Assembly (NCBI GenBank): GCA_963932145.1
Contig: OZ010580.1
Location: 30,938,085-31,002,084, forward strand
DNA length: 64,000 nt
Direction of reading: 5' to 3'
From: Acanthosepion lycidas
Lineage: Eukaryota; Mollusca; Cephalopoda; Sepiida; Sepiidae
Part shown: piece by piece, positions 36,066 to 48,163 of the stretch
Layout: every line of letters begins with the position of its first letter
Position numbering within the stretch: position 1 is the first letter of the stretch
Made by a program: the position numbers and the translations under genes
The notes under the pieces: model-generated
Database searches by the model: none
Seen by the model: the letters and a program-made list of their open reading frames with translations, nothing else
What the model was told of the DNA's origin: nothing

Positions 36066-37000
36066 AATGAGAAAGACATGGTTATTGGGGCTCTAATTTG
36101 CTTTCCCATGAATGCAGAGGAGTTTTGTGTAGTGTCCACATGCAGGATGATCTGGTAACTTAAAATCAATCTTGGTAAATAACTTTCAAGGCAGCAATTC
36201 CCTAGAGAGAATGCTTTCAATCCAACTTTTATTGTCTGAACCATCCTCTCCCCAATTCCATTTGACTGATGATAGTATAGGGGTGTTTTGTATGGCCTAA
36301 ATCCAATTTGTGTTAACTATGTACACAAGCTTTCTTCAGCAAACTCTGGTACATTATCTGACACCAATGTCTTAGATACTGTATTTCTTGGAAATACTAC
36401 TCTTAACTCCTGTTTTACAGTACTTGCTTTTCTGTCTAAAACTTTAACCACTTCAGGCCAACCTGAATATGAGTCTACTAGTATGAGGAATAGACCTATA
36501 TTTTAAGGTATAGCATGATCCGTGTGTACTCTTATCCACGGCTCCTTCTCTTTTAGCCATGAATGAATCTTGGTTTGCCTAAAGCTCTTCATCTTTGCAC
36601 ACTTAGGGAATTTTCAGACATAATCCTCCATGTCTTGCATATACCTTGGCCACAAGGCTTGTAGTTTCATCCTCAGTTGTGTGTTCAATACACTACTATG
36701 TATATCATCATGTACTACTTTAATAACATCTTTTCTTAATGATTTCAGTGATACAATAAGATCTTCACTAGATAAGACTCATCTGTCAATTCTTAATCTG
36801 TACCTTGCTTCCTTAAAAGGCCTTTCCACCATAGAGCAATTACTTCATATCTTATTCCATATTCTATTCAGTACTCTTTTTAATACAGGATACTGCTCAG
36901 TTTGAAACTTGAGTTGCCTGAAGGATAACACATCTGTCTCTACCCAGTGTAAAATCCTGTCTCACAACTGTCCTTTGTTTCAACATTCTGGGTATTAAAA
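36041..37000 (-). pseudogene. Ty3/gypsy integrase, degenerate
   Basis: Minus-strand reading gives WIRVHTDHAIP (first catalytic D), FLILVDSYSGWPEVVKV, VSDNVPEF (second D) and HQSNGIGERMVQTIK (catalytic E). This is the DDE core order of gypsy integrases. The GP after HTDHA and the G of SDNG are altered, and stops interrupt the frame. It would join element cDNA into the chromosome; this copy cannot. It follows the RNase H region of the same element. The RVH.D.A pattern suggests the Mag-like branch, tentatively. Confidence 0.75.
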
Positions 37001-37001
37001 T

Positions 37002-37493
37002 TCAATCTTGAAATGCATCTAAGTGTGGAATGGAATTTCCTTTATTATGCATAATGCCAAAATCAAATGCCACAAGCTTAATTGCCCACCTCAAAATTCT
37101 GGATGATGTGACTTTAGGCAACTCTTTCCTCAGGTTGAAAATGAACTCTAAAGGTTTGTGGTCTGACTTTAGTAGAAATTTCCTACCTAATAAGAAACTC
37201 CATGTCCTTTTAGTACTCCAGACAATTGCTAGCACTTCTTTTGCAATGTTAGCATAATTCGTCTCCACTACCATCAACATTCTGGAAAAATACATAATAG
37301 GATGTCCCTCTTGTAATAAGATTGCTGCTATGGCACATTCACTAGCATCAGTAGTTAGTGTGAGTTCTTTTGTTGGGCCAAATATCTTAACTACTGGCTT
37401 TTTTCTAAGTGCTTCCTTTAGCTTTTTGAAGGTTACCTCCTGTCTTTCAGTCCACTGAATTTTTTTTCCCAAGTTTGCAAAATGTTCAATCAT
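37002..37493 (-). pseudogene. Ty3/gypsy reverse transcriptase C-terminus and RNase H
   Basis: This is the longest preserved stretch of the element: 163 codons open on the minus strand. It contains LTTDASECAIAAILLQ (RNase H active-site D region), IMYFSRML, NYANIAKEVLAIVWS (conserved glutamate) and FLLGRKFLLKSDHKPLEFIF (DHKPL block). This is the usual tether plus RNase H of gypsy pol, which would degrade the RNA strand of the hybrid. The reverse-transcriptase palm lies just upstream at 37500-38250 in broken frames. Confidence 0.85.
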
Positions 37494-37499
37494 GCTGCT

Positions 37500-38260
37500 A
37501 TATCAAGGTATATATTTATTATAAAAGTTAGTCAAACCCAAGATTCTAACTCTTTCTTACTCTTTGGTGTACTCATTGCTGATATTTTGCTAAGAAGTTT
37601 GTCATCTGGTGAGATTATTTGATATCCTCAGTATTAAATTTTCTCACAATTAAATTTACACATATCTCAATTGTCAACTCTGCATTACTCAGTCTGCTCA
37701 GAACCTGTTCTGTTTTATTCTTTAGCGCCCACCCTCAGTATGAGCAGCAATACCTATGTCATCCTGGTAGACAATGTTGTTTTTTACCCCTGCCACAACT
37801 TTCTCAATAGCCTTTTGGAATATGTGGCTGCATGTTTTAATTCCAAATGTCAGATGAGTCCACCTTAGAAGACCTATAGGAGTGTTTATTGTGGTAACTT
37901 TTTGAAAATGGTCATCAATTTTAATATGAATATATGCAGATTCCAGATCAATCTTGGTAAAAAAAATTCATGTCAGTAAACTTGTGACAAGCCATTTCAA
38001 TATTTGTTAATGGAAAAGAGTTTGAACATCTGGTGATTTACACCAACTTTGTACTCACCACAAATTCTTAAATGTTCACTGGATTTGTATATGGCCCTGA
38101 TTGGAGAAGCCCAATTACTACCTCCCTGGCTGACCTTCTCTAATATTCCTTGTTCAACCATTTTATTAAGTTTCACAATAACCTCAGGCTGAAGGTAAAT
38201 TGGAACTTTATCAAAAATATACTGGTTGGCTATTCCCTTTTAAGTCAAACACTCACCTCA
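37500..38260 (-). pseudogene. Ty3/gypsy reverse-transcriptase palm and fingers, broken
   Basis: Minus-strand pieces show IDLESAYIHIKID (first catalytic D region), QKVTTINTPIGLLRW, LTFGIKTCSHIFQKAIEKV and NNIVYQDDIGIAAH. The YQDD catalytic box at 37769-37758 is intact. A stop follows soon after. Frameshifts separate the fingers from the RNase H part. Confidence 0.75.
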
Positions 38261-38289
38261 TAAACCTTTAAAAATCCCATATCAGATTC

Positions 38290-38640
38290 TTCTAATTTCA
38301 AGCAATTAATTAACTTTGAGGTGTCTATTCTTAATACGTCAACCCCCAGAAGACCATAATCTTTTATGAATTCCACAACTGTGAATGGTATTACCTTGAA
38401 TCGAGTCTTAGTCTTAACACATTCTCAAATCACCCAAGTGTTTTAATGACTGATCTGTCAAACTGTTTCAATTGCAGATTGGTCCTCCTTAATTTTGGTC
38501 TTCCCATTTTCTCTCTAAAATTCTTGGGTATTAACATTACATGCCTACCCATATCCACTTGCATTAGTACAGTTATTCCATTTATCTTTACCCTTTCCCT
38601 ACTCTTGTGCTTTTACTTCATAAATTTCAGTATTTCTCAT
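38290..38640 (-). pseudogene. Ty3/gypsy aspartic protease, active site altered
   Basis: Minus-strand reading VRINGITVLMQVDMGRHVML followed by IPKNFREKMGRP matches retroviral-type proteases, in which (V/M).VDTG(S/A)......P marks the active site. Here the catalytic DTG is DMG (38558-38547), and the serine or alanine after it is R. A stop follows within about 45 codons. It sits between gag and reverse transcriptase, as expected. Confidence 0.6.
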
Positions 38641-38679
38641 TGAAGGATCTATCTTCTCCACTTCTACTGGTTTGCATAT

Positions 38680-39390
38680 TGACTAGAAATGCTTTTTCTT
38701 CTTGCACTTAAAATACACCTTCCCAAAAGCTCCAGGCAATTATACTTGTTCATCTCATGTTCTTTGTCACAAAATCAACATATACATAAACTCTCCATAG
38801 TACTGTATGTCTCCATGTTAGTCTTAGGGGTATTAAATCTCTGAATTAACTCAAGCTACTGTAAAAATTCAAAACTCATTTCAATATTCATGTTCTGGAC
38901 TTGAAACTGTTCCAAAATTTTGTGCTTATTCGAGATGTCATATAGTCCTTCAATTAGCCTCAGCTGTATTAATTTCTCTTCTGTAGACATCAGTCCTGTA
39001 CCCAATTTTTTGAAGTCACAGTACCATGATGCTTCCTTTACCCTGTGAATGTACTGTCTAATGATTTCATCTGGGTTTTGCCTGATTTCAAGGAACTTCA
39101 TCCTCTCAGCTATGACCAGTTTCTTTTTTGGACATACATTGCTTGTACAAAGTTGGCAATTTCTTCAAATGCCAAGTCTTCTAACATCATTGGATAGACC
39201 ATTATGGAGATCTTTTTTATGGCCTCACAACCACTGATGCTAGAAATAAATCTGTTACTTCATTTACTCCTCCTCTACGTTTGCTATCACTCAATTTCTT
39301 GACTCTTGCAAATGCCATAAAATATCTCTTCCAAGTCTCAACAAGCTCAGGATCCTCTAATGAGGTTAGATATCCTATTGTCAATGCCAT
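38680..39390 (-). pseudogene. Ty3/gypsy gag with two zinc-knuckle remnants
   Basis: A plausible start ATG is at 39390-39388, followed by LTIGYLTSLEDPELVETWKR, a capsid-like opening. The segment 39101-38856 is open for 81 codons, with EIRQNPDEIIRQYIHRVKE typical of gypsy gag capsids. Near 38790-38690 come two knuckles: C-stop-FCDKEHEMNKYNC and CKKKKHF-stop-SIC, i.e. CX2CX3HX6C followed by a damaged second knuckle. Several stops. No LTRs were found on either side of the element. Confidence 0.65.
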
Positions 39391-39895
39391 GTTGTTGTGT
39401 CATGTAAAATTCTCACAAGTACACAGTGTAGTCAAGGAAAGATAACTTACTCTTGAGTGTAGAAACCTTCCCACTTATATCTAATTTGCATATTACCACA
39501 CTAACTAAACAAATTGTGCAATATTTTAAAATTCACATCCTCTGAAGTACATGACAGCTACTATGAATTAATACAGGATTTTTTTGTGTTGATATGTAGG
39601 TAAATCAACCAAAAATAAAGAAAGAGAATTTTTACATGATAACCTATCTCCTGACTTATGGTACCTGAAACAGTAGTCTAATATATGATATCAATTTTTA
39701 CTTTTTCCTCAGGTAATTATTCTAAATGTTTTAAATTGAGATTCTTCTTTTCAGTTCAGAGCTAATGTTGGTATAAACTAATCAAAGTTTGAACTTAAGA
39801 ACAGTCATTGATGTCTTAAAACTGTTCTTTATAATTTCATATCTATCAAAGTAAGAAGAAAATGCATGTATATATACATTTCACCAATTCAACAG
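39391..39895. other. AT-rich stretch upstream of gag; no LTR seen
   Basis: I looked for a repeat of this stretch near 35400-36040 (the expected 3' LTR) and saw none, nor a convincing primer-binding site. Confidence 0.45.
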
Positions 39896-39927
39896 TATCT
39901 GGAATGAATGGTTAATCAAACTTGTAG
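39896..39927 (+). CDS. Speculative micro-exon of a hidden host gene
   Basis: Preceded by TTCACCAATTCAACAG and followed by the donor GTAAGG. Of the three frames only one is open: one base, ten codons (IWNEWLIKLV), then one base. It leaves phase 1, which fits the entry phase of 43798-43849. At 32 nt it is short enough to arise by chance in AT-rich DNA. Confidence 0.13.
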
Positions 39928-42485
39928 GTAAGGAACAAGCATTAAAAAGATTAAATGATTAAATTGAAGTTCCTTTGAGAAACAAACTGAAATTTATATC
40001 TGATAGTATGACATTATAGAATAAATGCCAGCAAGCAAAAATTATTAAAGACTGTAAGATTTCCCTGGTGGAATTTATCTGCTGAATTGTGAATTCTAAG
40101 AAAGGATATCGATTCTCTTCTTTGCTTTAACATTAAGGCTTATTAGTCAGTACATTTATCAATGGAATAGTTTTGTTTTTCTGATACAAAGACAAGCAAG
40201 TATACCCCAAAGAAAGTGAGGTCCCAGATAGAATCATAATATGCATCTAACTTGCAATCATTAATAATGCTCAATAATATTGCTGTCATTTTAGATGGTT
40301 TCTCTATTTTACCAGAGTGCTGATGCTTTGTCTCATCTCTTTAAATCATATTTAAAGACTTCATGTAGTACAATTTCTATTGGGAGATCATCTTCTTACT
40401 GTTAACCCTTATATGTTGATCAATACTGATTATCTAGTCTTTCTTTGATGCCAAAAATTGTTTCTTAAATAAGCCTAAAGCGTAAATAGAGCAGGTAAAC
40501 AGCTGGTGGTGGGCAGAAGCAAAAAAAAAATATCCTGATCAAGTATATATTTGTTGCATGCATTATAATCTGGTAGTTATACTTTATATATATATCCTTA
40601 GAAAATAATCTGGTTTAGGATTAAACTTAATAATTTCTATTTATTTCTATCATTAAACATAAATTTTTAAAGTTATTTTAATCTTAAACTCATTTAAATC
40701 AGTTTAACATGAACAGATTGCAATATTTCCATTGTTGGTTAAATAAATTTGAGGTAAGTATTCACTATATTTACAATGAGTGGTGACTTTTCTAAAGGGC
40801 AGTAGTGTCATAGATAAAGATACTGTATTTCAAAAGTTTAATTTATATACTAAATGAGAATAAGAAAAGATAAGCCAATGATTTTCTTAATGTGTTTATG
40901 GGTACGGGAAAATAAATGATCTAAAATTTAAATGAGTTACAAGAATTCTCCAATAACAAATAGTTGATTTTATAATTTGTTAATTTGTTCATACTTTTCC
41001 TTTTTTAAAGAATGAACTTTTAAATATGCTTTTAAAATTTCACAAATAAGAATTCATTTGACAACTGTCTTCAAATGCAACTGCATTCATTCAAGACATT
41101 TAAGCAAAGTTTTAATTATCGATACTTAAGAAAAAGGTAATAGCTTTTGATTTTAATGACAGTTAATAAGATTATTTGTGCTAATCTGAAGATTACTTTT
41201 TCTCAAAACTATTCAGTTAGCTTTTACAATAATGGAACCCTACAACAATTAAAGTTATTTGAAATAAAATGGTTTAAGAATTAACACTCTGAACTAGTGC
41301 TTCTCAAAATATGGTATATATACCAGTGCTAGTATATGAACCATAAGCTGTTGGTATGGGCTTTGTTTTCACATTTTATATGATGTCCTTGGTCATTCTT
41401 GGCCATTAGAGAAACTATATAATGATCTAATAATGCCTATGCTGATTTGATTTTGTTATGCTTAGCTTCAAGACTTGAAAAATTTCCCATAAATATCTAA
41501 AATTAACTTATATACTCTTTATTATGAGATATTTATCAGAAAAAATGCTTTAGCTTATATCAAAAATAATATACCTTTTGATTATTTAATTTAACAGCAA
41601 GCTTTTGTGCAGCTGAGCTTGTTGAAACTGCTTTGAAATCCCTTCTATTATTCACTTCAACATAATTCTACCAAGCTGGCCTCATAACCATGTGTGTCAT
41701 TAAGTCAAAATAGGAAAATACAATAAACATCCATTCTCAGCTGCATTGCCTTCTATTTAACCAAGATAAGATGACAAAGAAAGAGCATACTCATTATTCA
41801 CATTAGAGACATTTCTATATTTATTTTTTAATCCATTTATAAACTGTATTTTATTATTTAATAACATGTTTTAATATTTCTGTGAGGTTTAAAATTTTTA
41901 TCATATTTTTATTTATTTTGACATTTTATATTACTTGTTTAGAAAATAAATGTAAATTTAAAAATAACTTTAATGGTGATTTTCTAAGTATAGCTTAGAT
42001 GTGACAAAAGTCTGAAAGTATCAGATTTGAAATAGATCTATCAGAAAAGAAATTTACAAATATTAATGTTTTTTTCTTTTAAAATAATTTTCTTTACAGA
42101 TTAAAAAGTAATATATAAAAATAATATTAAAATCAGTGGTTATTATTGAATTATTATCTTTATCCCTATAATCATATTTTACTTTGTAGTTATTCTGAAG
42201 AATTCAATTCTGCTAGTTTCCACTATTATATACTACTAGTTACAAAATGATATCGTTTTTAGTACTTCATTAAAATGTAGTGAAACTCTCACAGAGCTTT
42301 TTTTTTCTTTTTTTTTTTTTTTTTTTTACAAATAACTGTCAAAAATAGAATTATTAATGTAGGGATCAGCACTTCTTTCAAGTGCAAAATATCTCTGCTC
42401 CCTGCCCAGGATCAAAGTGTTACTCACTCAACCTCTGCCTAGAGCCAAAGTGTAGTGTCTGTGCTTTCTGTGAAAAGCACTACAC

Positions 42486-42544
<59 letters not shown>

Positions 42545-43797
42545 AATTTTATATATGCAGATTACCTGAAATATAATTTCAAGATCTATACTCATAGATC
42601 ACCATCAATTGTAATATAATTTAAAAGTTCACTATTAATTTAAATTATAAATATAAAACTCCAACTTTATGAAGGTTTTGAAGAAAAATTATTCTCTTTG
42701 GATAGTTTTACATTTTTTACAGAAAAGTTCTAATACTTTTACAGTAGATTTTTACTCAGTGCAAGGGAAACTGTCTAAAAAGAAGTAATAATAACTTGGG
42801 CTCTTTATTTGTGCATGTAACTGAATGGCCAGAAAGCAGACAGAGACATATCTAAGGCTGTCTGTAACTGGAGCAGTGATGACTCAATTGCCTAGTTGTC
42901 TAACCTCCATTTTATTCCACTAAGCTTCAACATTAAGTACTTACAGATTTGCTTTCATTGTTCATCATACCACATTTTCTTGCATAGTGCATCTTCCATA
43001 TTGTCTAGGTTCATTCTTGTCAGATATCTATGAGTGACCAGACAAGTCCACTCCTAAAGATGCCATAATATGTGGCCACTAGTTCTTGTGATTTCCTAAC
43101 TGTCAGGTGCATGCAGCAGGCCAATGGCCTTTCAATTATATCCTTAAACGTTACCCACAAAGACCTCTGGCCCTTTCTATCTCTTATCACATAACAGTTC
43201 TATAGTGGTCAAGTTAGATGACCATTAGCTTGGCCTTTTCTAGGCATTCAGACAAGAAAAGAAAAGAGGCTTGTCAAGCTTCTTTGTCAAAGTGAACTGC
43301 ATTATTATAATAGGTGGATATTGGAACAATTTTTTTATATATATTTTAGAATGGTGGCTGCTTTTTCATATGCTATCTGCCAATAACTATGCTCACAGAA
43401 AAGAATCTAGATATACTACTTTTGGGAAGGGAAATTTTGCTGGTGACATAAACATGAACAATAAAATTTATTCTCATAGAAAGTTCCAGACATTCTTGTT
43501 AAAAAAAAGAGGAATCAATCCAAGCTAAAATAAAAAATAGTTTTAACTTCAAATAAAGAAAATAATAATAGCACCAACATCTCAGCATAATTTGGGCACA
43601 ACCAAAGAGAGAATTGAGTGATTTATTAATTTTTTATTATTTTTTCTTAGTAACTTAGGGGAAAAAAATCTTCCATCAAGCATGTACAGGTAAAATACCA
43701 AAGTTACATCGTAAAAATAACTATTTCATAAATTTTAAAGTAGATATGGATTATTTGATAATTTCTGTGCTCAAGCTAACAAAATTAATTGTTTCAG
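39928..43797. other. Long AT-rich stretch; hAT-like terminus at 41295; (TA)n at 42488-42542
   Basis: TAGTGCTTCTCAAAATATGG at 41295 resembles the 5' end of Charlie-type hAT elements, but no partner end was found. A poly-T run (42298-42327) and (TA)about 27 at 42488-42542 flank a GC-richer block (42360-42485) with a small GTGTAGTG/CACTACAC stem. The block 42840-43260 is less AT-rich and unrecognised. Confidence 0.45.
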
Positions 43798-43849
43798 TTT
43801 CAAATAGTTATGGTCCTATCAGTGTACAAAGGACTGAAGGCAATGTTAG
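43798..43849 (+). CDS. Candidate internal exon, 52 nt, of an unrecognised host gene
   Basis: A GCTAAC branch-like motif and AATTGTTTCAG precede it; the donor is GTCAGT. The frame that leaves phase 2 reads SNSYGPISVQRTEGNV, a mixed, protein-like composition unlike the low-complexity frames around it. The two trailing bases (AG) join the first base of 46555 to make an arginine codon with no stop. A second frame is also open, so the reading is not forced. I do not recognise the protein. Confidence 0.28.
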
Positions 43850-44934
43850 GTCAGTTCTACTGAAGTAGAAAGTTTGATTGCAATATTAAACCAGAAAATC
43901 TATTTTCTTTCATGATAAAAATTGTACAAGTGTTGATTAAATTTTTGTCACTCCCTCTTGATCAACAGTGAACTTATAAACTGTTGCAACATTTTATAAG
44001 CTCCAATATTTAGAACTTAGGAAATATTCTACTTAGTAAATGAATGGCTAAAATATAATCCAGAGTTAAGCAGTTATGAAAATCCTCTAGCAACAAAAAA
44101 GACTATTTTTTCACTCTCTTTTTCTTTCTCCATATATTGTATCTGATATGAATCTAAATGAAAAGCCATACTTGGTATGGCTACTCACCCAAATTAATCA
44201 GGCATAAAACCACAGTAGTAAACAACTAAATGAGAATCAAACTGACTTCAACGTCCATGAGAGAACATTACCAACCATCATATGAAGACTGAATTAATCT
44301 CAAAATACACCAATAAGATGACATTCCTCATTACAATGTGTCAGTTTCATTATGCAAGTCATTGTTTTCACAATAAAATTGGTATAAACCAACCAATGTT
44401 GGTAAAATTTTCAGGATATATACCCACTGTACTTAAGTATATGTGAACAAATACTCTTTTATATAAATTTCTAATTGTTTAATAATATAACAGCAATTTA
44501 ATGGATATAGGCATTTAAAAATGGTTGAATTTCATTTCATATATTAGTATTTGAAACAATGGTGATTTGTGATTTTGAATGTGGCATGGTTGTTATTGCC
44601 AGACAGGCAGATCTGTATATTTCAAAAACTGTTGATCTATTAGGATCTTTATGCATATTTATATCTAGGGTTTACAGAGACTAGTCAGAACAGGAAAAAT
44701 ATTCTGTGGGTAGAAATCTCTTGTTGATGGAATAGATGGAAAAGAATAGCTAAACTGGGTTAAATTGATAGAAAAGCAATAATAGCTGAAATAACCACTC
44801 TTTACAATAGAGGTATACAGAAGCAGATGAGCTACAGAAGCAAAAGACTATGGTCAGTTCCATGCTGAATGTCAGATATGAATAAGAAATTCAGAGTACA
44901 AGTTTATAAAAATTGAACAATAGAAGATTAGAAA
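43850..44934. other. AT-rich stretch, nothing recognised
   Basis: No supported feature. If the flanking exon candidates are real, this is intron. Confidence 0.5.
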
Positions 44935-45410
44935 AAAAATGCCTGGTCTGATGAGTTTCAATTTCTGCTACATTATTTGGATGGTAGGGTCAGAATTAGG
45001 TGTAAACAACATTACGTATAGACCCATTGTGCCTTGTATCAACAGTTCAGGCTATGGTGGTGAAATGCTATGGGGAATGTATTCTTGGTATATATTAAGA
45101 TCCTTGGTACCAATAAAAGATCATTTAGATGCTTCACCCTACCAAAGTATTGTGACTGACCATGTGCCTCAATTTATGACCAGTACAATTATCCTCTGGT
45201 AGCTACTTCCAGCAAATCACAAATCAAAAATAGTGGCAGATTGGTTCATATTAACAGCAATGAGTTTTCTGTTTTAAAGTGGCATCCATATTCATCATAT
45301 TCAATCCCATAGGGCAACTTTAGTTGGCTGCACATCCAACATTCAAATCCCTACACTCCAATCTAGAAGAAATGTAGAATGCCCAAATAAGAAAATGGAC
45401 CCTCATTTTG
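44935..45410 (+). pseudogene. Tc1-like transposase fragment, degenerate
   Basis: The stretch 44939-45202 is open for 87 codons and reads SSGYGGEMLWGMYSWYILRS, then LVPIKDHLDASPYQSIVTDHV. This corresponds to the Tc1-family block GG..M.WG.IS....LVPI...L....Y..I..D.V between the first and second catalytic aspartates. A stop and frame change follow. Later pieces near 45235-45400 only weakly resemble the C-terminal half. No intact DDE triad remains. Confidence 0.55.
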
Positions 45411-45520
45411 AAAGATTGATTAATTGATTGTTGATTTGTTTACCAGCATATTAACCTCTGTGGGTTATTTAATGCTGAATTTGGATTTTTATTCAAGAAT
45501 ATTTCAGAAAATTTCAAGTG
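45410..45520 (+). repeat. R1 dispersed repeat, short copy
   Basis: GATTGTTGATTTGTTTACCA, CATATTAACC and GTGGGTTATTTAATGCTGAA match the core of the 3598 and 22405 copies, without the second block. Confidence 0.5.
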
Positions 45521-46337
45521 GTTGTGAGGTTTTAAAATTGTTTTCAAAATATCACAAGTTATATAGTTCAGGAGTATTTTAAAACATAAGTTGTATGGTT
45601 CAAAATGTATGCTCTATTTTCTATAGAAATTGGAAGTATTTGATTTCCTTCAGATAGCCTATAGTTTGGACAAGAGGTACATTTTTGAAGAGTGTGTTAA
45701 GATTTTGAGCATGGTAATAGTTGCTACATATTTTTGTACTTCTTACTCATTTTGAAAAAATGCTTCCAGAACATTATCAAAACCATGACAAAAAGTGAGG
45801 CAGTTCTGAAGGTAAAAGTTCAACTATGTATTAACAGTGTATACTTAATAAAGTATGTGTATTTATATTTATATGAGCTGTTGGTTCCAATCTCTTAGGA
45901 ATGAGTGCAAAATACATTCCCCTCCCTAATTTATAGACAAAAGCATGCAAATGCATACTGCAATTTTTCCTAGTCAATAAAATAGGCTGGTTTTTGATTT
46001 CATCTGACTCAGTTCTGGTCTGTCTTGTCTTGAAGTCAGAACATTACAATCGCTTGTCCGAACTTGTTGTGTGTCCGACCTCAATTCTTAGTTTGCAAAC
46101 TTTTCACCATATTACTGTTAATTTGCTTTGCATGTATTGTTTGCTTGCTTTATATTATTTTTTCCCTCTTCTTTTCATTTTATTGTTAACTGTGTCAACT
46201 CTGTTGGACAGCTATGTCATTTTACATTTAACAATAACCACACACTCTACATGAACAATATATCATGTGAGTTTCAGATTATAATATATAATAATTTTTA
46301 AAAGTATGGTCTAATAAAATTTTGACTTATTTTTGTA
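45521..46337. other. Unrecognised stretch
   Basis: A plus-strand opening at 45994-46254 (86 codons, cysteine- and leucine-rich) has no identifiable domain and no good splice or start context. I leave it uncalled. Confidence 0.45.
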
Positions 46338-46417
46338 TTAGGTTGGTGCAAAAATAATGTCGGTTTTTGAGGTTAAAAAATATGTCAAAAACCGATATTA
46401 TTTTTGCACCAACCTAA
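46338..46417. mobile_element. Mariner-type hairpin MITE (MADE1-like), copy 2
   Basis: 80-bp near-perfect palindrome with the same TTAGGTTGGTGCAAAAATAA ends as 5340-5440, flanked by TA (46336-46337 and 46418-46419). Arms of about 33 bp have one mismatch. It is the shortest of the three copies. Confidence 0.85.
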
Positions 46418-46554
46418 TATTTGGACAGTAAGTGTTGTTTCCTAATTGCTTCAGACTAGAAAACAAAGGAAATGACTATTATTCTCTTCAAACTTTGCTT
46501 TTGTGACCTGAAAATCAATGATTTTTAACTAACCTATTTTCTATTACATTCCAG

Positions 46555-46660
46555 ACAGATACACCGAGTTGCTGAAGAAGAATTTTCTAGAACTTTGTTG
46601 AAGTTTCAAGAATTTCTAAAAGATTCTGTTAACATAGATGGCAGTATAAATACAAGGAAT
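46555..46660 (+). CDS. Candidate internal exon, 106 nt, of an unrecognised host gene
   Basis: This is the best exon-like segment in the window. Upstream lie TTTAACTAACC (branch-like) and CTATTTTCTATTACATTCCAG; downstream is GTAAGC. One frame is open: a leading base, then 35 codons including IHRVAEEEFSRTLLKFQEFL and KDSVNIDGSINTRN. The first half looks like an amphipathic helix. It enters in phase with 43798-43849 and leaves at phase 0, matching 53144. It ends about 60 bp before an unrelated pseudogene. No family was recognised; it could still be a chance opening. Confidence 0.38.
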
Positions 46661-46719
46661 GTAAGCCCAACAGTTTAGTTTACTTCTAGATGTACAAGTG
46701 CAGACAAGTTGTCATTGAT

Positions 46720-48160
46720 AGATGCATTCATCACAGATGGCATCAAGAAGTTGTAAGCATGCAGAAGATGCATTTTGTTATGTCTGTGACAAATTTAACA
46801 AGACAAGAGTGAAAAAGTACTCTGCAACATCTGCCATGAATATCAAAATCCCACAAATTTGGAGGGAACCAATTGAACACTCAAGCTTATTCTGCATGGT
46901 AGGTCTTTCCAAACATCAAGCTGGCAAGAGTGTGGCTTCTAGCATGTATCCAGACCTTCTGTCATCCTTCACCCTAGTGCTACACTGCCCTGAACTCCTC
47001 ATACCCACTCCTCCAAAGAGAAAGCAGCCATATTCAGAAGAGAACAGCAATTGAAAAGAGAATGAAGTCATTGATCCAGATTACAGAGGCCCAGCTGAGG
47101 AGAGAAACCCATACTACCCCAACCAAAAAGACCTCTTCATCTGACAAAGTCCAATGTCGAGATTTTGACATCAAGACTCAAGCAATGAATCTTGTCAGAT
47201 GAAAGTGTGCAAGTCACGGGTCAGAGAAAGCATTGCCAGTATTTTTCAAGCTTTTTTACCTGTCAAGATGGGCTTTGCTTCTGCTACAATGCGACCAGTC
47301 TGTTTGAAGTAACTGGAATTTCCTGTAACCCCAGTGGGTGGTGTCTCTTCATCGACAACTCATCCAGGAGCTTCAAAGCCATGCTGCTTCATAATCCAGA
47401 CATATAACCATCTCTTACGCTGGCTCATTTGTTGCAACTCAAAGAGGAATGCAGCAGTATCCAGATGTTGCTAGATGCCTTGAAATATGAAGAGTATGAT
47501 TAGAAGGTTTTCAAGTTCTTTAAAATGTAAGCTTTGCTGATGTGTTTCCAAGGTAGTTTTACCAATTTTCTGTGTTATCTTTGCCTTTTGGACAGTAGGG
47601 ACACCACAGCACATTACCACAGGTGTGACTGGCCACAGCAGACTGAGTTCAGTATGGGGAGGAATGTCAAATGGGAGCCAATATAAGGAGTCTGCCACCT
47701 TCAATTACCTTCAAGACTTCTTCTATAAGCTGCCTGTGGCAAAAATCAAAGCCAGTGTTTTTGAATGACAAAGAAGATCAGAGAGTGTAAGGAATTCTTG
47801 AAGAAGCTTACTAGGATGGATAAAGCAGCATGCATGGAACAGCTTTATCACAGTGGTTCAGGGATTCCTGGGGAATCTCAAGGCCAATAACTATATGGAG
47901 CTTGTTAAGACCTTGGTGAAGAACTAGGGCAAAATGAGCTGATGGATATCCCTCAAAGTCCTTGACACTCATCTTGGTAAACTGAAGGAGAACATGGGTT
48001 GTTCTCAGAGGAACAAGATGGGCACTTCCATCAGGATATACTGAACTTTGAATGCTGCTACCAAAGATCATATAATGAAAACATGATGGAATACTATATT
48101 TGGTGGCTGATTCAGGAAAGTGATTTAGAATATATCATTATCCTAGTCAAAACAAGGGAA
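46720..48160 (+). pseudogene. Broken copy of a dispersed, uncharacterised invertebrate protein family
   Basis: Plus-strand frames in order: RSCKHAEDAFCYVCDKF (cysteine motif), then IWREPIEHSSLFCMVGLSK, YPDLLSSFTLVLHCPELLIP, PYYPNQKDL, LPVKMGFASATMRP-like pieces, WNSFITVVQGFLGNLKANNY and LGKLKENMG, ending near MMEYYIWWLIQESDLEY. From memory this order matches a family of roughly 550 residues found in many near-identical copies in arthropod, cnidarian and mollusc genomes, probably spread by a transposon. This copy lacks a block after the cysteine motif and has many stops and shifts. A hairpin MITE inserted just after its end. Confidence 0.5.
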
Positions 48161-48163
48161 ATA

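Noticed and set aside
35805..36158. 117-codon plus-strand frame taken as one protein
   Set aside because: The first part is antisense of a LINE family C tail; only the 35885-36065 part resembles a plus-strand reverse-transcriptase thumb.
41295..41330. Charlie-like hAT element
   Set aside because: Only one terminus-like sequence (TAGTGCTTCTCAAA); no matching end or 8-bp duplication found.
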